A DNA stretch of 64,000 nucleotides, from positions 67,155,645 to 67,219,644 of the forward strand of contig NC_090981.1 in assembly GCF_040807025.1 (NCBI RefSeq), read 5' to 3'. Positions 1-27,418 of the stretch are shown here, one piece after another (within the stretch, counting starts at the first letter, position 1; each line of letters starts with the position of its first letter). The DNA is from Struthio camelus. Its lineage: Eukaryota > Chordata > Aves > Struthioniformes > Struthionidae. A model generated the notes under the pieces. That model saw only the letters and a list, made by a program, of their open reading frames with translations. It searched no databases and was not told the origin of the DNA. The position numbers were made by a program, and so were the translations under genes.

Positions 1-1415
1 GCCAAAAACTAACTTGGCAAGCAGAAACAGTTGCTCTCAGCTGGATCGATTTCCTGATGCCGTTCATCATGCAGCTGCAGGAGGGGGACAGCGCGAGAGC
101 ATGCAGCCACGGCTGGCAAAAAGTCAGCCTTAGTCCCTTAAGAAGCTATGCTGGCTAATACCAGTTTAAAGCTTGTGGCCAATGATAGTCTTAAGGAACC
201 TCCTCTGACTACCAAAAACGTCCGTCTTCCACCCAGTCTAGGCATAGCATGGTGTATAGATAAGTTGCTTATGAATTAATATATTATGCCTGCGCACAAA
301 ACTCTTAAAACACAGTCTTCCTACCTAATAGGAGTCATCTAACTGGTTCCTAGGGGTGAGTAGTTTTTGTGAGTACAACTTAAATGAAGCGGAATAAACT
401 AGACAACTAGCGGGGGACGACGCTGTTCAGCATTTGCTGCCTTTGTGGACTGTATACCAGAACCAAACCCCATTTTAATCTGCAGAAACTAGTTACTTGG
501 CTTGGGTGCACTAATTCCAGCTAATTTCCTGGTGTCAGCAAGCCTTAGCGGCTCCCAGATCAAGTATTCAAAATAAGACGGTCTTTGTCAGATAACAAAA
601 AGAGCTGTCAGCATGAGGAACTTGCTAGGATACCAGAAAGGAAGGGGATTGTCGTGATTAATGGTGTTTGATGCTGTTTCCTGTAGGTGTGGGTGAAACA
701 CAGCGAGATGATTAACCTGCCGGGATGCCCATTTCTCGCACTCTGTGCCGTGCCCGGTCCTTCTGCGCTAGGTCCATCACTGAGTCATCCGGGCATCGCG
801 TGTCTCAGAAACGAGCCGCGGTGGAACGACGTCCAGGCTCGGCTGAACGTGGGAAGGCAGCGCCGAAACACTATTTGGCGTTTTCTTCTGCCAAAGCGCC
901 TTTCCTGATGGATCCAAGGCTCGGCGGGAAGGACGGAGGAGGTGTGTTGGGGCTTCGCCGCCGCTGAGCTGTACCGCCGCACGTTGCTCTGACATAGCTG
1001 GCCTGAGAAAAGGCACAGCCCTCGAGGAACGGCAAAATCACCACGTTGTCCCAGAGATAAACCGAAAGCTCCCGACGAGGAACGGTTTGAGGCTGTTTTT
1101 GATCTCTGTAGCATGGCTGCGTTTCTGCTAGGCACTGTTCAGAAGTGCCTCCATGCTGTTTCTTGCCCAGGTGATCGAGGTGAAGCTGATTTGAGTTTGG
1201 GGAAGAAAGGGTAGATCCACTTGCCATCTTCTGTGGCTCTCTCTTGCCCTTTTTGCCTGAGGTATGACCCGCTCCCAAGAATCAACTGGAAATTGTCATT
1301 CAGCGAGTTTCTCGCTTTCACAGCAACCTCAGGCATCAGTGAGCTGGTAACTTCTGTCCCCTTTCTGGGGTGGGTCTACTGCGTTGGCAGCTGATGTACT
1401 AACGCTCTCCAATAT
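1..1415. other. Intergenic DNA upstream of the SMAD4 promoter
   Basis: I see no supported exon, RNA gene or recognisable transposon here. The short open frames around 687-1336 overlap on both strands and resemble no protein I know. An AATAAA hexamer lies at 393-398. In human the gene just upstream of SMAD4 in the same orientation is ELAC1, so this could be its 3' flank, but no ELAC1 coding sequence is visible and that is inference from synteny only. Confidence 0.5.
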
Positions 1416-1436
1416 GTGATTGGGTGGCCGTTGGGG

Positions 1437-2752
1437 GGGGGACAGCTGGTGTGCGCGTGTTTGGTGGGAACGGTTGGTGTGTGTTTGGAGGGGTCGGTTG
1501 GTGCGTGTGGGGGGACGGTCGGTGCGCGTGTAGGGGACGGTTGGTGCGTGTGGGGGGACGGCTGGTTCGTGTGGGGGGACGGTCGGTGCGTGTGGAGGGG
1601 ACGGTTGGTGCGTGTGGAGGGGATGGTCGGTGCGTGTGGAGGGACGGCTGGTGCGTGTGGGGGGACGGCTGGTGCGTGTGGGGGGACGGCTGGTGCGTGT
1701 GGGGGGACGGTCGGTGTGTGGGGGGGGACGGTTGGTGCGCGTGGAGGGGACGGTTGGTGCGTGTGGAGGGGACGGTCGGTGCGTGTGGAGGGGACGGTCG
1801 GTGCGTGTGGGGGGACGGCCGGTGCGTGTGGGGGGACGGCTGGTGCGTGTGGGGGGACGGTTGGTGCGTGTGGAGGGACGGCCGGTGCGTGTGGGGGGAC
1901 GGCTGGTGCGTGTGGGGGGACGGTCGGTGCATGTTTGGAGGGGTCGGTTGGTGCGTGTGGGGGGACGGTCGGTGCGTGTGGAGGGACGGCTGGTGCGTGT
2001 GGGGGGACGGTTGGTGCGTGTGGAGGGACGGCTGGTGCGTGTGGGGGGACGGTTGGTGCGTGTGGAGGGGACGGTGTATGTGGGGGGTCAGTTGGTGCGT
2101 GTGGGGGGACGGTTGATGCGCGTGGAGGGGACAGTTGGTTCGTGTGGAGGGACGGTTGGTTCGTGTGGAGGGACGGTTGGTGTGTGGGGGGACGGTCGGT
2201 GCGTGTGGGGAGACGGCCGGTGTGTGTGGAGGGACGGCTGGTGCGTGTGGGGGGACGGTCGGTGCGTGTGGGGGGACGGTTGGTGCGTGTGGAGGGACGG
2301 CTGGTGCGTGTGGGGGGACGGTCGGTGCGTGTGGGGGGACGGTTGATGCGCGTGGAGGGGACAGTTGGTTCGTGTGGGGGGACGGTTGGTGCGTGTGGGG
2401 GGACGGCTGGTGCGTGTGGAGGGACGGTTGGTGCGTGTGGAGGGGACGGTGTATGTGGGGGGTCAGTTGGTGCGCGTGGAGGGGACAGTTGGTTCGTGTG
2501 GAGGGACGGTTGGTGCGTGTGGGGGGACGGTCGGTGCGTGTGGGGAGACGGCCGGTGTGTGTGGAGGGACGGCTGGTGCGTGTGGGGGGACGGTCGGTGC
2601 GTGTGGGGAGACGGCCGGTGCGTGTGGGGGGACGGCTGGTGCGTGTGGGGGGACGGTCGGTGCGTGTGGGGGGACGGCTGGTGCGTGTGGAGGGACGGTC
2701 GGTGCGTGTGGGGGGACGGCTGGTGCGTGTGGGGGGACGGCTGGTGCGGGGA
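1437..2752. repeat. G-rich minisatellite, about 21-bp unit, roughly 60 copies
   Basis: Near-perfect tandem repeats of a unit reading GTGCGTGTGGGGGGACGGCTG fill about 1.3 kb. Variants include GGAGGGG for GGGGGG, GTCGG or GTTGG for GCTGG, and rare GTATG or GTTCG units. The + strand is extremely G-rich, with a run of 4-7 G in almost every unit, so G-quadruplex formation is plausible. Longer blocks are duplicated inside the array: the variant starting GTATGTGG occurs at 2076 and again at 2451, and the AGACGGCC variant at 2211, 2546 and 2609. The unit length is usually a multiple of three and stop-free, which creates long artificial Val/Gly/Cys/Arg reading frames on both strands. The array ends directly against the SMAD4 CpG island. 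Confidence 0.95.
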
Positions 2753-3172
2753 CAGTCACGCTCAGCCAGCCGCCCGGGGCTCGCTGGCCTCTGAAGAGCT
2801 CAACCCCGCCAGATCCGCGCAGAAGCCGCCGGACCCTCCCCCGCGGCCGACGCGCCGTTAGCGCAGCGCGGCGCTGCACCGGGGACTTCCCCCGCCCGCC
2901 CCGCGCCGCCGGCGAACGCCAACCACAAAAATAAACCTCGGAGCGCGCCCGCCCGCCCGCCTCGTTCGGAGCCTCTTGGCGGCGCGGCAACCGCGGGGCT
3001 GGCCCCGCGCGCAGGCGCACTGCCGCCGGGGTGGCGGCGCGCGGAGCGGAGCGGAGCGGAGCGGGGCGGGGGGGGCGCCGGCGGCGAGGAAGCGCTCCGC
3101 TGTGGTGGCGGCGGCCGCGGCGGCGGGTGGGGGGTGGCGGCAGCGGCGGCGGTAGTGGTGTTACCCGGATGT

Positions 3173-3184
3173 CGCGCATGCGCG
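3173..3184. promoter_or_regulatory. Palindromic NRF1 binding motif
   Basis: CGCGCATGCGCG is a perfect 12-base palindrome matching the NRF1 consensus YGCGCAYGCGCR. It sits about 360 bp upstream of the exon 1 donor and immediately downstream of an ETS-like site. Both are typical core elements of TATA-less CpG-island promoters, so the start site is probably within tens of bases of here. Confidence 0.65.
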
Positions 3185-3189
3185 GGGGC

Positions 3190-3538
3190 GGCTGGACGTG
3201 TCGGCGGCGGCCCCGGAGCGCGAGCGACAGGAGCGGCGGCGGCAACAACAACAAGGCGGCGGCGGTGGTGGCGGTGGTGACGGGGGCGGCCGCAGCGGGG
3301 CGGCCGGATCCTCCCCTCCCCCGCGCCGCCGGCCTGTGAGCGCCGCCCCGGCCGCAGCCCGGGGAGGGGAGGGCAGGGCGGGGGGCGGAGGCCTGGCCCC
3401 GCTCCGCCGCGCCGGGGCCGGCAGGAGGCGAGCGAAGGCCTCCCCCCCCCTCCTCTCTCCCCACCGCCGCCGCCGCCCCTCACCACAGCCGCAGGCCGCG
3501 CCCGGAGAGCGGCTGCTCCGCCGCCGCCCGCGGCCCAG
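3190..3538 (+). other. SMAD4: SMAD4 exon 1 (5' UTR, noncoding; start approximate)
   Basis: The 3' end is well defined: GGCCCAG followed by the donor GTAACA at 3539. Human SMAD4 exon 1 ends in the same CCCAG. The 5' limit is an estimate taken from the NRF1/ETS cluster. The exon is extremely GC-rich with CGG/CCG runs and a CAACAACAACAA patch near 3241-3254, so the leader should be structured. If transcription starts upstream of 3169, an ATG there would open a 56-codon uORF that ends at 3339. Confidence 0.6.
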
Positions 3539-6500
3539 GTAACATCCGCTCTCGGCTGCCGCCCGCCCGCCCGCCGAGGCCGCCCGCTCCGCTCCCCCCC
3601 CCCCCCACTTTCCTCCCTCCCTCCTGCTCTCCCTCCTCGCCCGCAGCGGCCCTTTCCCCGCCGCCGCGGGGCCTGCGCGGGTGGGTGGAGGGGGCCGGGG
3701 GGCCTCCGCGCACACGCCCCCCGCCGGGGGCCCCCGCGGGCCGCCGACCGGCCGCCCTCCGCGCCGTCCCCTTCCCGGGCCTTCCCCGCCTCCTCCGCTT
3801 TTCCTAAAAGAACATATAATCCTTCCCCCCCCCCCCCCCCCGCCGCCTCCCCCATCCCCCTCCTTCTCCTCTCCTTTTTTTTTTTTTGGGTGGCCTGTCT
3901 TTAAGATTTTCCTGCCAGTCTGTCCCCAGTTAAACTTTTCTCCGCCGTGCCTTTCCTGCGGACCGCTCGCTCTCTTCATGCTCTCTCCCGTGCGTCGGTT
4001 ACGCCGTGTGTTTTTGTTTGAGGTGCAGCGTGTTTAGTTCTTCGAAATCTGCCATTTTATTTACAGTAATAGCGAGCTGCGTGTTTAGCCTGTTCCGAGC
4101 TGGCCCTGGGCTGCTAAGTACAGGAGATTGGTTAAAGATGCCTTTTTTTTTTTTTTTTTTTTTAATCTGTTCTTCCTTCCCCCTTTCTGGGGGTGTGGGT
4201 TTTTTTTGGGGGGGGGGCGGGGAGGTTTGCGACTTGCTGCATAGTTGAGTCTTACGGGATTAACCGCTGAAGGTTGGTTGATTTATGGGGTAATCTGGTT
4301 GTGGGTTAGATGTATTATTACTTAGAGCCCAAATTGTACTGCTACTAACCGATTGTTGTCAAACGCACACGGTCAGACTAGGATCGTGGTGTCTTTTACC
4401 ACCACCTCTCAAATCATCTTGGTCAAGAATGGTGTGCCACTGTCAACAGGCTGTCGTATTTTAATTTGTAAAAGTCTTGTAGTGGTGCTATTTGATTCAG
4501 GCATACAGCTAATTTCGTGTAAGTTGGTTGAAATAGCTTTATTGAGCTGTAAAATTAAACATGTTTTTCTGCTCCGGTGTCACGATAAGTAGGCAGCTTG
4601 TCCTTCTGGCCCTCTTCTTATCTTGGCCAGATTACTACTGGAAGGAGTTCTGCTCACTTTGCATTCGTGAACCTCTTTTGATTTATTTGTTGCATAAGCA
4701 TGCATATTTAATATCGATATAGAAACTATTTCAAAGAGCTGAAGTCTAAAGAAAAGCAATAAGTGTCTCAAACTGATTAGAATTTTTTTTTTTTTAAGTA
4801 GATGACTCTCTGCATAACGCATTCAATTACAGCTGGCACAATAGGCGTGTGGGTTTGGAGAGGTATCAGCTTATCTAGGGGAGAACAAAGGTTCTCCGAG
4901 CAGTTTGTTCGATACTGTGGAGGAGCAGCCTTCACCGTGCTGCTGTTAAGGTCCCGTTGGAATTCTAGGACACTGTTTTCCTATGTTGTTAACCTTGTGA
5001 AAAACTCTACTTTTGGTTGGGGCTGGAATTTTCCATGCTTGCTTTGCCCAGAGGTGACTTTTTTTTTTTTTAAAGCTTGAACAAATGCAGAGAACATTAT
5101 CCCTGTGCAGATTACAATAAAGAACAGATGTTATCTAATACACCTATTGCTAGGGTATCGAACTGCTATGTGCAAGTGAAAAATCACACCACTTCTGCCT
5201 GAGCAAGGTTTGACTCTTCCTTTTATTGCTTGGTTTAGCCACGGTTGTGTCCTCTGTTTGTGAGGTTTTGACAAATTACTGTTTGTCCTTATTGAAGGAA
5301 GGCTTTTGCAGAAAGATGAATCTTGCAGAATGTCCTGGAAAAAGGTTCAGTTTAGGCTCGTTCTGTCCTTCTATGGCAAGCGCTTCCACGGCCGGTGGCT
5401 TTCTGAGCGCGTTCTCTCCTCCTTTTCCAAAGTTTTTATCCCCTCCTTATCCACTAGTGTCTGTTCTGAAAACAGACCTCTTGATAGGTCAGGCACGAAG
5501 AGTGGCTTCTCAGATGTGATGTAGCGCGAGTCTCGGCGACTAGATCTGTGTTGCTGAAATAGATCCAACTGTATGTTATGCTAGAAGAATTTACTGCCCT
5601 TTCCAGTCTTGTAGTGTAATGTGTGGTCTTCCTTCTCTGGCCGTGCAGAAGCCTGTATTGAAAAGAGGAGTTTTTGACCTGTACGCTTTCTCAAAAATAA
5701 AAACTAGGGAGGGAAGGGAAACTGAAATGAAAAATGTAGCTTTCTAGGATTGTGAATGTGTGTTTATGTAGTCACATCAGCATGGTAGTATTAGCTATTT
5801 CATAGTGTCCTGCCCCCCACGTGCAGTCAAACTCAAAGACAGAAAAAGGATTGGGGGGCTTTTTTGCTGTTGTATTTGTTTCTTGAAGGATGGTGAAAAA
5901 AGTGGAACCTTGTGCAGCGGAAACGCTTACTGCGTTCCATGGACTGATCCGTGTACAGGGTCAGTCTGCTGCGTTAATAAAATGCTTTTGAAAGCAGTTG
6001 AAGCGAAGAGGTGGAAGCTGAGGGGAGTAAACAGGCTGAGAGCTACAGTTGGGCAGCTAAAACCTCAGATTAGTTTTCTTCCACACACAGTTGCTCACAC
6101 TACTTCACGTGGAATAATTTTAGGACAGCTCTAAGCAGCAACTCTTTCATCTTAAAACTCTTCCCCGGTTCCTTCTATGCTGTAATATATCTTAAGTTTT
6201 TTTATCTACTGACAGTGAGATGAGCAGAATTGATACTGATGATTCAAACAGTATTCTGGCTAATGTACGTTGTTCCCGTAAAGAACGGGAAGGTAGCGTA
6301 GTACCTGCTTAGTGCTATTTTTGCTTTTGCTCTTTAATACTAATTAGTCTTATGTCTACAAACATTTTGGTCCTGTTCACCCTTTGGGCAAGGAGATAAT
6401 AGTCTAATGTGCTGTAAAGTATCCGCAGTCAATTCACTTATTCATATCTTCATCAAATCATGAACTATCTTTTTTTATTGGTTGATGGATTTTTCTTTGT

Positions 6501-9500
6501 CATGTTTATCATGAAACTTCTACCACTGCGTTATTAAACAGCAAAACTCTGTAGTAATGTTTTGGTGTTCAAAAACTGTCGAATATATATGCTGCTTCTG
6601 ACTTCTTTGTGTGTGTCTAATTTTGGAGGCAAGTGCTTATGCAAGACTTTTTCATGTCCCTTACCCATGTGAAATGTTCTGGCAAGATGCCAATTTGTAT
6701 GCTATTCTAATGAGCCAGTTTGTTAGCATTGTGCTACTGCATGGTATCAAAATGTTGGAAATCTGTGACTGAGATTGCTGTCGCTGGTACATCTAACTCC
6801 CAGAGCATCACTGGCAGCTTCAAACCGCTCATTCTTATTTTTTTTCCTTAAATACTTTCCTCAAACAATTGCCTTCACATTTGCAACTTAGAAATTTGTT
6901 TTTGATCATCAGGATATTTTTCTCATTAATTGATTCTTTCAGCGTATCACTGCCCAGAATTACAGGCGGTACATCTCCACCTTTGACAGTGCACAGCACC
7001 ATAGGTCCTTATCTGACTGTGGTGTGTCTTTGCTACCACAATATAAATGATAAATGTCTGTGTTTTTATTTTTTACTTTAAAGCTCAGACAGTATGAACT
7101 CTGATAGTAGTAGTACTACTCTGACCATTGTAGTAATGGCTACTTAAGTTATGGTGCATCATCAAGAATATTCTGCCCGCAGTCTTGCTGACTTGCTTAG
7201 ACTGTTCTGCAATACGTTACAATGGAGAATGGCCAAATTATCTTAAGGTTCATAGCATAAATAGAAATGGTGTATTACACGTGGTGAATGCCATCAGATG
7301 CACTTGGTTGCCTGACATTGTCATCTTTATCATCCCTTTACTTGCTTGTAACACCTGCACTTGCAATGATACATCAGTATTAAAAATTCTCAGGGTTGTA
7401 TATTTCGGTGCACCATAGCAGTTTTGGAAAAATACTGTGCTTAAAAATCTGTATTCATATTATTTGGAATGTTCTAAGTCAAAATACAGAAGCTAAGGTG
7501 ACCCATGACTTTTGTCTGATCAGTGTGTACTACAAAATCCCTAACCTCTCTCAGCCTTGCTGTGTAAAGACTTCCTGGAGAAACAAGAGTTAGAGCCCTG
7601 AATGCGTTGTTTGGTATTAGGCACATGTGAAAATCTTTCTCTCTTTGGTTTTAACACTGCAGACCGGTTGGATTTCTATCACAACTGTTTATTTCAGACT
7701 TCTCGTGCGTGCCATTGCAAATCCATCTTGCGTTCTTTATTCACTTTTGACTTCTCGGTGCGTTCTGCCCCGTCCCCTACCTCCACCATTTGGCATGTTT
7801 ATCTGCCTTCTCCTTAAGTGTTTTTGGGCCTTCAATACACTGTCTGTGTATGGAACATCTTTCCTGAACTAACCTGCAAGACTATTTGCCTTTCTGCATC
7901 AAAGTCTTTCCAAAGGCCCCCTGCTGTCCCGACACGTACAGAAACTGTTTGTCTTACTGTGCTAAGATTGTACTATATTTCTTGGCACTTTCTAATTAAA
8001 TACAGCAATTACCATTTTGTTTTAAAAACTGAGATGCTAAAAAATTTGACTTCATCACTCTTAATCACGCTGGTTCTTGTATAATTTGTCCTTAAAGAAT
8101 TGGAGTCTTTAAGGGAGTGTCTCAGGTTGTCTCTTTCAGAAAATGCCTGGTTTATTGTGGAAACTTACAAATAAAACATATGTTAAGAACGTGGCATGGA
8201 GGGGCTTTTGGCCCTTTGCCCGCGTCTTAAAGTAATTATCCAGTGGCATTTGGACTGTCACATTTTTAGACTGAGTTTCTTGGTGAATTTGATCCCTCAG
8301 CAGCTGTGATTGGCTTAAACCCTACTGTAAGTGAATAGGGTAGTGTATCGTATCAGCAGTGGGCCTGGATTAACCGTCTTGCCCAAGCTGTTGGATTGCT
8401 GGTTGCCTGTATCGTGTTGCTCTGGGTTATGTCCCTGACTTCCAGTTTCATCCATAGCAGCCTAGTTTTTCTTGTGTAAGCATGCTATTTCCTTTTCTCG
8501 TTTTGAGTAAACGTTTGGTGGTTCTGCCCAAATTGTAAAGTGTGGCTTCTGACAGCTGTATGAAGTTTTGAAAAGACAAAGAGGATTACATTTTGTGGGA
8601 GGAGAGCGGGAAGATAGCGACTTGCAAATGTTAAAAAGCGTTCATGTAAGGTTCTTAATAGTATATGGAGAAGAACTTGAAAGTTCTTTTCAAAAATCTG
8701 TTTTTGTAACTTCTCAGCAAATTTCAAACATGCTAGGGAATTTGAAATGAGTTGTTTGAAGGAAGGGGACTTTCAGATAAGTTATAAAATTTGCTCGGCC
8801 ATATAGCCTGGGCGCATTGACAGATATTTAGATGAAACTCGTGGTGTTTTTAACAGCCCTTGCACTTAGATCTCTGAGCTCTGACTTCAGTTGTCTACTA
8901 CTGTAACAAGACCTCTGTAAAAGCAAGGAAATCAAGTCCATGTGTTTTTTCTAATCACAAAAAACAGAAAAAATTAACTTTCTCCTACTAAAATTCTACT
9001 CTGTTCAGAACGTGTGCATGTGTGTCTGTATGTATGTCTTTGCACACTTTTTTGATTAAAAGTGTCAAAAGATCCCCTTTGTTGAAACGTATCTCAGCAA
9101 TTCTAAGGCCTTGTGTGAGGCCTTCCAAATGATGGTATCTCTTATATACCTCGTATGCTGCATGAAGGGTTGCTACAACTATTTGGAAGTCATGCCTCAC
9201 ACTGTTTTTGTTACCCTTGGCTTTTGGTACGTATAAGCACTTGCTCTTAAGTTATGCTGGCTTATAATATTACCTTGCTGGTGCAGCTGAAGAAATGCTG
9301 GCAAACAAGGTGGAATATTAATTTTCTGTTCCATGATCCATTGCTTCACCCTTTGGGTGAGATCTCTAGTCTGCTTTTTATACTTTGCTTGTTTTTTTTT
9401 TTTTAGTATCAGCTTGGCCAGGAGCACCTTGCTTGCATAAATGGGAATGATCTCCTGGAGCTGTTAGCTAGCAGTAGGTTTTCATAGTTGTTGCGGAAGA

Positions 9501-12500
9501 TTCTGGGCATTAAACTGGGTCTCCATTTTCTAGTGGTGTAACTGAAATGATTGCTATTTTGAGAGACAGAATTTAGTAGTTGATCTGAGAATAGTGGAAT
9601 AGATTGGGTCAGTATTGTGCGTACTCTGCTTTACTACCGTAGGATAAACGTAAATGAAATAAAGGCACTGGCATGGAAGTAACATTACTTTCACCTACAA
9701 AAGTCAATAATGTATTTGATTTTAATTATATAAGATAGCATACTGTTACAGATGCGTATGTTTCTAGAATCTGTTTATATTGTTCAGGTAACCATTTTTG
9801 GCAGAATTGTCCACAGAAATGAAAGTGAGGCATGTGGCACCAGTGTTGCATCTTTAATTTTGAACAGCTGCTTCATGTTTTGAATTTCATTGCCTAGGCT
9901 GAAAAGATGCATCACCCTTCACCACGGCAGTGTTATGGAAGTAGGATGGACAGAAGAATTATAGTATTTGTCCTATTCTGCATCAGTCTTTAAGGAAGAG
10001 TTTCAGTTACTTATCCGTTCCCTGAGACGGGAGCGTGTTTGCAGTAGATCATCAAAGGTGTTCTTAATTACTTGTCATTTTAACAACTTTTCTCTTCCAG
10101 ATTTATCTCCTCTCCCGAGGATCTTATTCTTGTTACAATTCTTAGACTATCACAGAGCGGTAATTGTTACACGCTTCTTTTATAACAAACCTACGTATTT
10201 ATATTTTGAAATAAATTACTTTCCATAACATAAAATGAGGTACTTCTCTGTAACTTTATAGCTTCTTATGTTAGTTTGTCCCATTTTTCTTCTCTGTTCC
10301 CATCTTGTTACAGCAATAGGGAGAGAAATACATCTTGCATTCCCGGGTAGTCCTCATCAGGTGAAAGTGAAAACTTGGCTACAGACCCTGCGTCCTGCTG
10401 TCATTTTTCTCACGTTCTCCATCTCTTCTTGCTACCCTCTTTTCCCCCGAAGGACTTGCACCCATTGCTGTTTCCATGACCGTTGTGGGTGGAGGGAAGT
10501 AAGAAGGGCTTTGCTCCGTATGTTCAGCTCTACCTATTCCACCGCAATGCTAACCTTTAGCTGTAGTGTGGGATCACCTACTGAGGGGGAGTGCTAAATT
10601 ACAGGAACGATATTGAAGTCTCACGCTTGCATCAAATGAATTGAAAGTTAAATCACACAAATAAGTATAATGTTGTTTTACAGAACATAACAGCGCTCCA
10701 TATCTGGGGGCATGTTAGGACCTTATCTTCTAAACATATAATGCATTGAAATTGCATCTTGATTTTATTTGTACACATAAAAGTAAGAGAGTAAGAAGGT
10801 GTTAAGGCACTTCTTGAATGTGTGACTCAATCAAAGATAGGCTTGTAGAACTGCTTTGAGAGATACTAAATTTCTGGAATGTAAAAGAACTTGGCTTATC
10901 TGCAAAATCTACTAGTGCTTGTAGTGCTTCAGAAAAAATATGTCACAGCATTTATCAGTATATGCTAATTTGATAGCCGCTAGCTGACCGCCTTGTCCTG
11001 TGAATCAGGTTTGCAACATGAAAGATAGAATCTCTCTAAAGGAGGCTTCTAAAGGAAGGCTTCTGAATTACCACGCAATTACACACCAGCAATGTGTAAC
11101 GGTATTCAAAATCCTAAACAAGTGGCCTGTCTTCCAAAAGTGCTGAACAGTCAGAAGCTCCTATTGAATGCCGTGGCAGCTGACGGGTGACTCAATGTTT
11201 CTGAAGATCATTCCACTTAAATACGGATGTATTTGCTTGATCTTAGTCTTCTGAAAGTCAGCATGCAAAATTCTCATTCATAGTTTTAGGGAACTACAGG
11301 CCTAATAAGCATTTCTTTATTTAAAACTCTTTTGGCTAATATCTTTATCTAGTCACTTATTTATGATTACTCTCTTATGCATATCTGGGGTGCTGTTTTA
11401 TATTTAAGGAAAACGATGTTCTATTCTGTTTTAGCTGGCAAGCTTTTATAGATTTATGCGAGTACTGGTTGCCATGGAGAATGACTGGCAGGTTAAGCTT
11501 GACTTTTAAGAGACGTACTGAGTTGAAGTACAAAACAGCTAGCATTGAGGGAGAAACTTTAATAGCTAGGTAAAACGACCTTACTCAAACTTTTAGGGAA
11601 TTGTTTGTCTTTGGGAGAAATTAAGTCCAAAAGCTTCTTTACAAAAGGAGAAAACTATTGACAATGGAGAGGGGGGAGATTTGTGATGTTTTTCCCGAGT
11701 ATACCACAGTACATTGTATTCAGGTTGAAACTGGAGAAAATATTAAATAGGGAAGACTTTGTTTCCTTATGTAATTGTGCTGAAATTGTCTTACGTTATT
11801 GTTTTTACCAGACAATAAACGATGCATTCACGCAGTAATTTGCCTGATGCATTAACTTTCTAAATTAACAACCCCCTGTTATTGTTGTGCAATGCATTCA
11901 TTTCCAATAAATAGTTGCTACTACTGTTGTATCTACTAACAAATGGAAAATTCCAATGCAGTAACAGGTCTTTGACTGGATGTGTTCCTCAGATACGTGA
12001 ACAAACTTTTTTCCCTTAGGTATTGAAGTCAGATATATTTCATTGAAATTGCTTAGAACAACATGTTAGTTGTAAAAGACTTATATTTTAAGCTTACTCA
12101 GAAAATGTAAATGTAATAAAATCGATAATGTATATCTGCTGCCGGTGTTTTAAGAAAGTTAGGCCACATAGTTGTTAGGATTATATTGCCTGGCTGACTA
12201 CCTGAACCCAGAGTTGCTTGAAGAAGCAAAGCAACTTTCTGACAGCATTAGACTCCTTTTTTGGTGATTGCACAAAACCTACTCTCCTAAGTCTCTGGAT
12301 AAAACAAGATAAAGTGCAACAATTAGTTCCTTCAGAGTTGGCAAAGCAGTAAAGCTCTTCTCCTGAATTATGGATTAGAGGGACCTGGAAAAGGATGAGG
12401 TCTGCTAGTTCTGAAGAGAATGACATAACGAGCAGAAACCGCTCCAGGTGTATTTTCTTCACAAATGAGTTTGAAGGCCAAATATGTTACGATGAGCTTA

Positions 12501-13212
12501 TTCCTTACCCTTATGTTTAGTGTAATTAAGGCACTTCTGTTTGACTGAGATCATTGGGAAATGCTTTTTGAATGGTTTTATTGATTTGTCTTGATCCGCT
12601 AGCTGGAATTTTCGTACAGCGCTGATTTATATAAAAGTGTGTTAAGCTAACGGCCAGATAACGTTTTTTGGCTCTTTGATTAGCAAAGAGAAATACTAGA
12701 GTTAGTCTGAAGGCAGAACATAGCTGAAATATTTTAACAGGACCATTAAATACAGCTGACACATGAGTCTCATTTACATTTATGCTTCTTCACTATTTAA
12801 ATTTTGTTTAAATCAGTGCCCCTTGATTCCCAGTCAGTCTTTTTGCTTGATTTTGTCCAACCAGTGGAAAACATAGGAAATCAATGTCACTGTTCTCCTT
12901 TTCTTAATTCAAAGCCTGTTCATCCAATAATCTGTACCTTTCAATATGTACATATTCTATGTACATGTATATAAAAATAATCTTTTTAAAATATTATTGC
13001 TAGGGAAAAAGGAGCCTTTATATCTAAAACTGTACAGGCAGTGTCTTAAGCATGTTTTAGCTATCATGGGACAAGCAATACAGTTTTTTATGTGCTTTTA
13101 ATATCCTGCACTTAGCTTGAAAATGAAAGAAACAAAAAGCCACAGACTTCCTTAGAAACATGATCTGCAATTTGTTAAAACCAATTCTAATGTAGATATT
13201 TTTTCCTCCTAG
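3539..13212 (+). other. SMAD4: SMAD4 intron 1 (9,674 bp)
   Basis: It is bounded by CAG|GTAACA at 3539 and by TTTTTTTCCTCCTAG at 13212. The first few hundred bases remain CpG-rich with long C tracts (about 3824-3842) and T tracts (about 3877-3887 and 4141-4163), then the composition becomes AT-rich. I see no coding exon, no structured RNA I can name and no clear transposon. The many short open frames are scattered on both strands without family resemblance. Confidence 0.75.

Positions 13213-27418
<14,206 letters not shown>

Larger units (their letters stand above)
2753..3800 (+). promoter_or_regulatory. SMAD4: CpG-island promoter of SMAD4
   Basis: This is a dense GC/CpG segment with no TATA box, and it ends in the conserved noncoding first exon. 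Visible elements include GAGCG pentamer repeats and GC boxes around 3040-3070, an ETS-like ACCCGGATGT at 3163-3172, and a palindromic NRF1-type site at 3173-3184. The architecture is that of a broad housekeeping promoter, which fits a ubiquitously expressed signalling mediator. The exact start site cannot be read from sequence. Confidence 0.8.

Noticed and set aside
1416-2861. Open frame of 481 codons on the + strand and others (1424-2116, 1612-2346, 2135-2794, 2365-2934) rich in Val, Gly, Cys and Arg
   Set aside because: They are translations of the 21-bp minisatellite in every frame. The repeat has no stop codon and a period divisible by three, so length is not evidence of coding.
2463-3979. 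Long minus-strand frames with Pro/His/Ala/Arg-rich sequence over the minisatellite and CpG island
   Set aside because: They arise from GC-rich sequence lacking AT-rich stops. There is no domain, and they lie antisense to the SMAD4 promoter.
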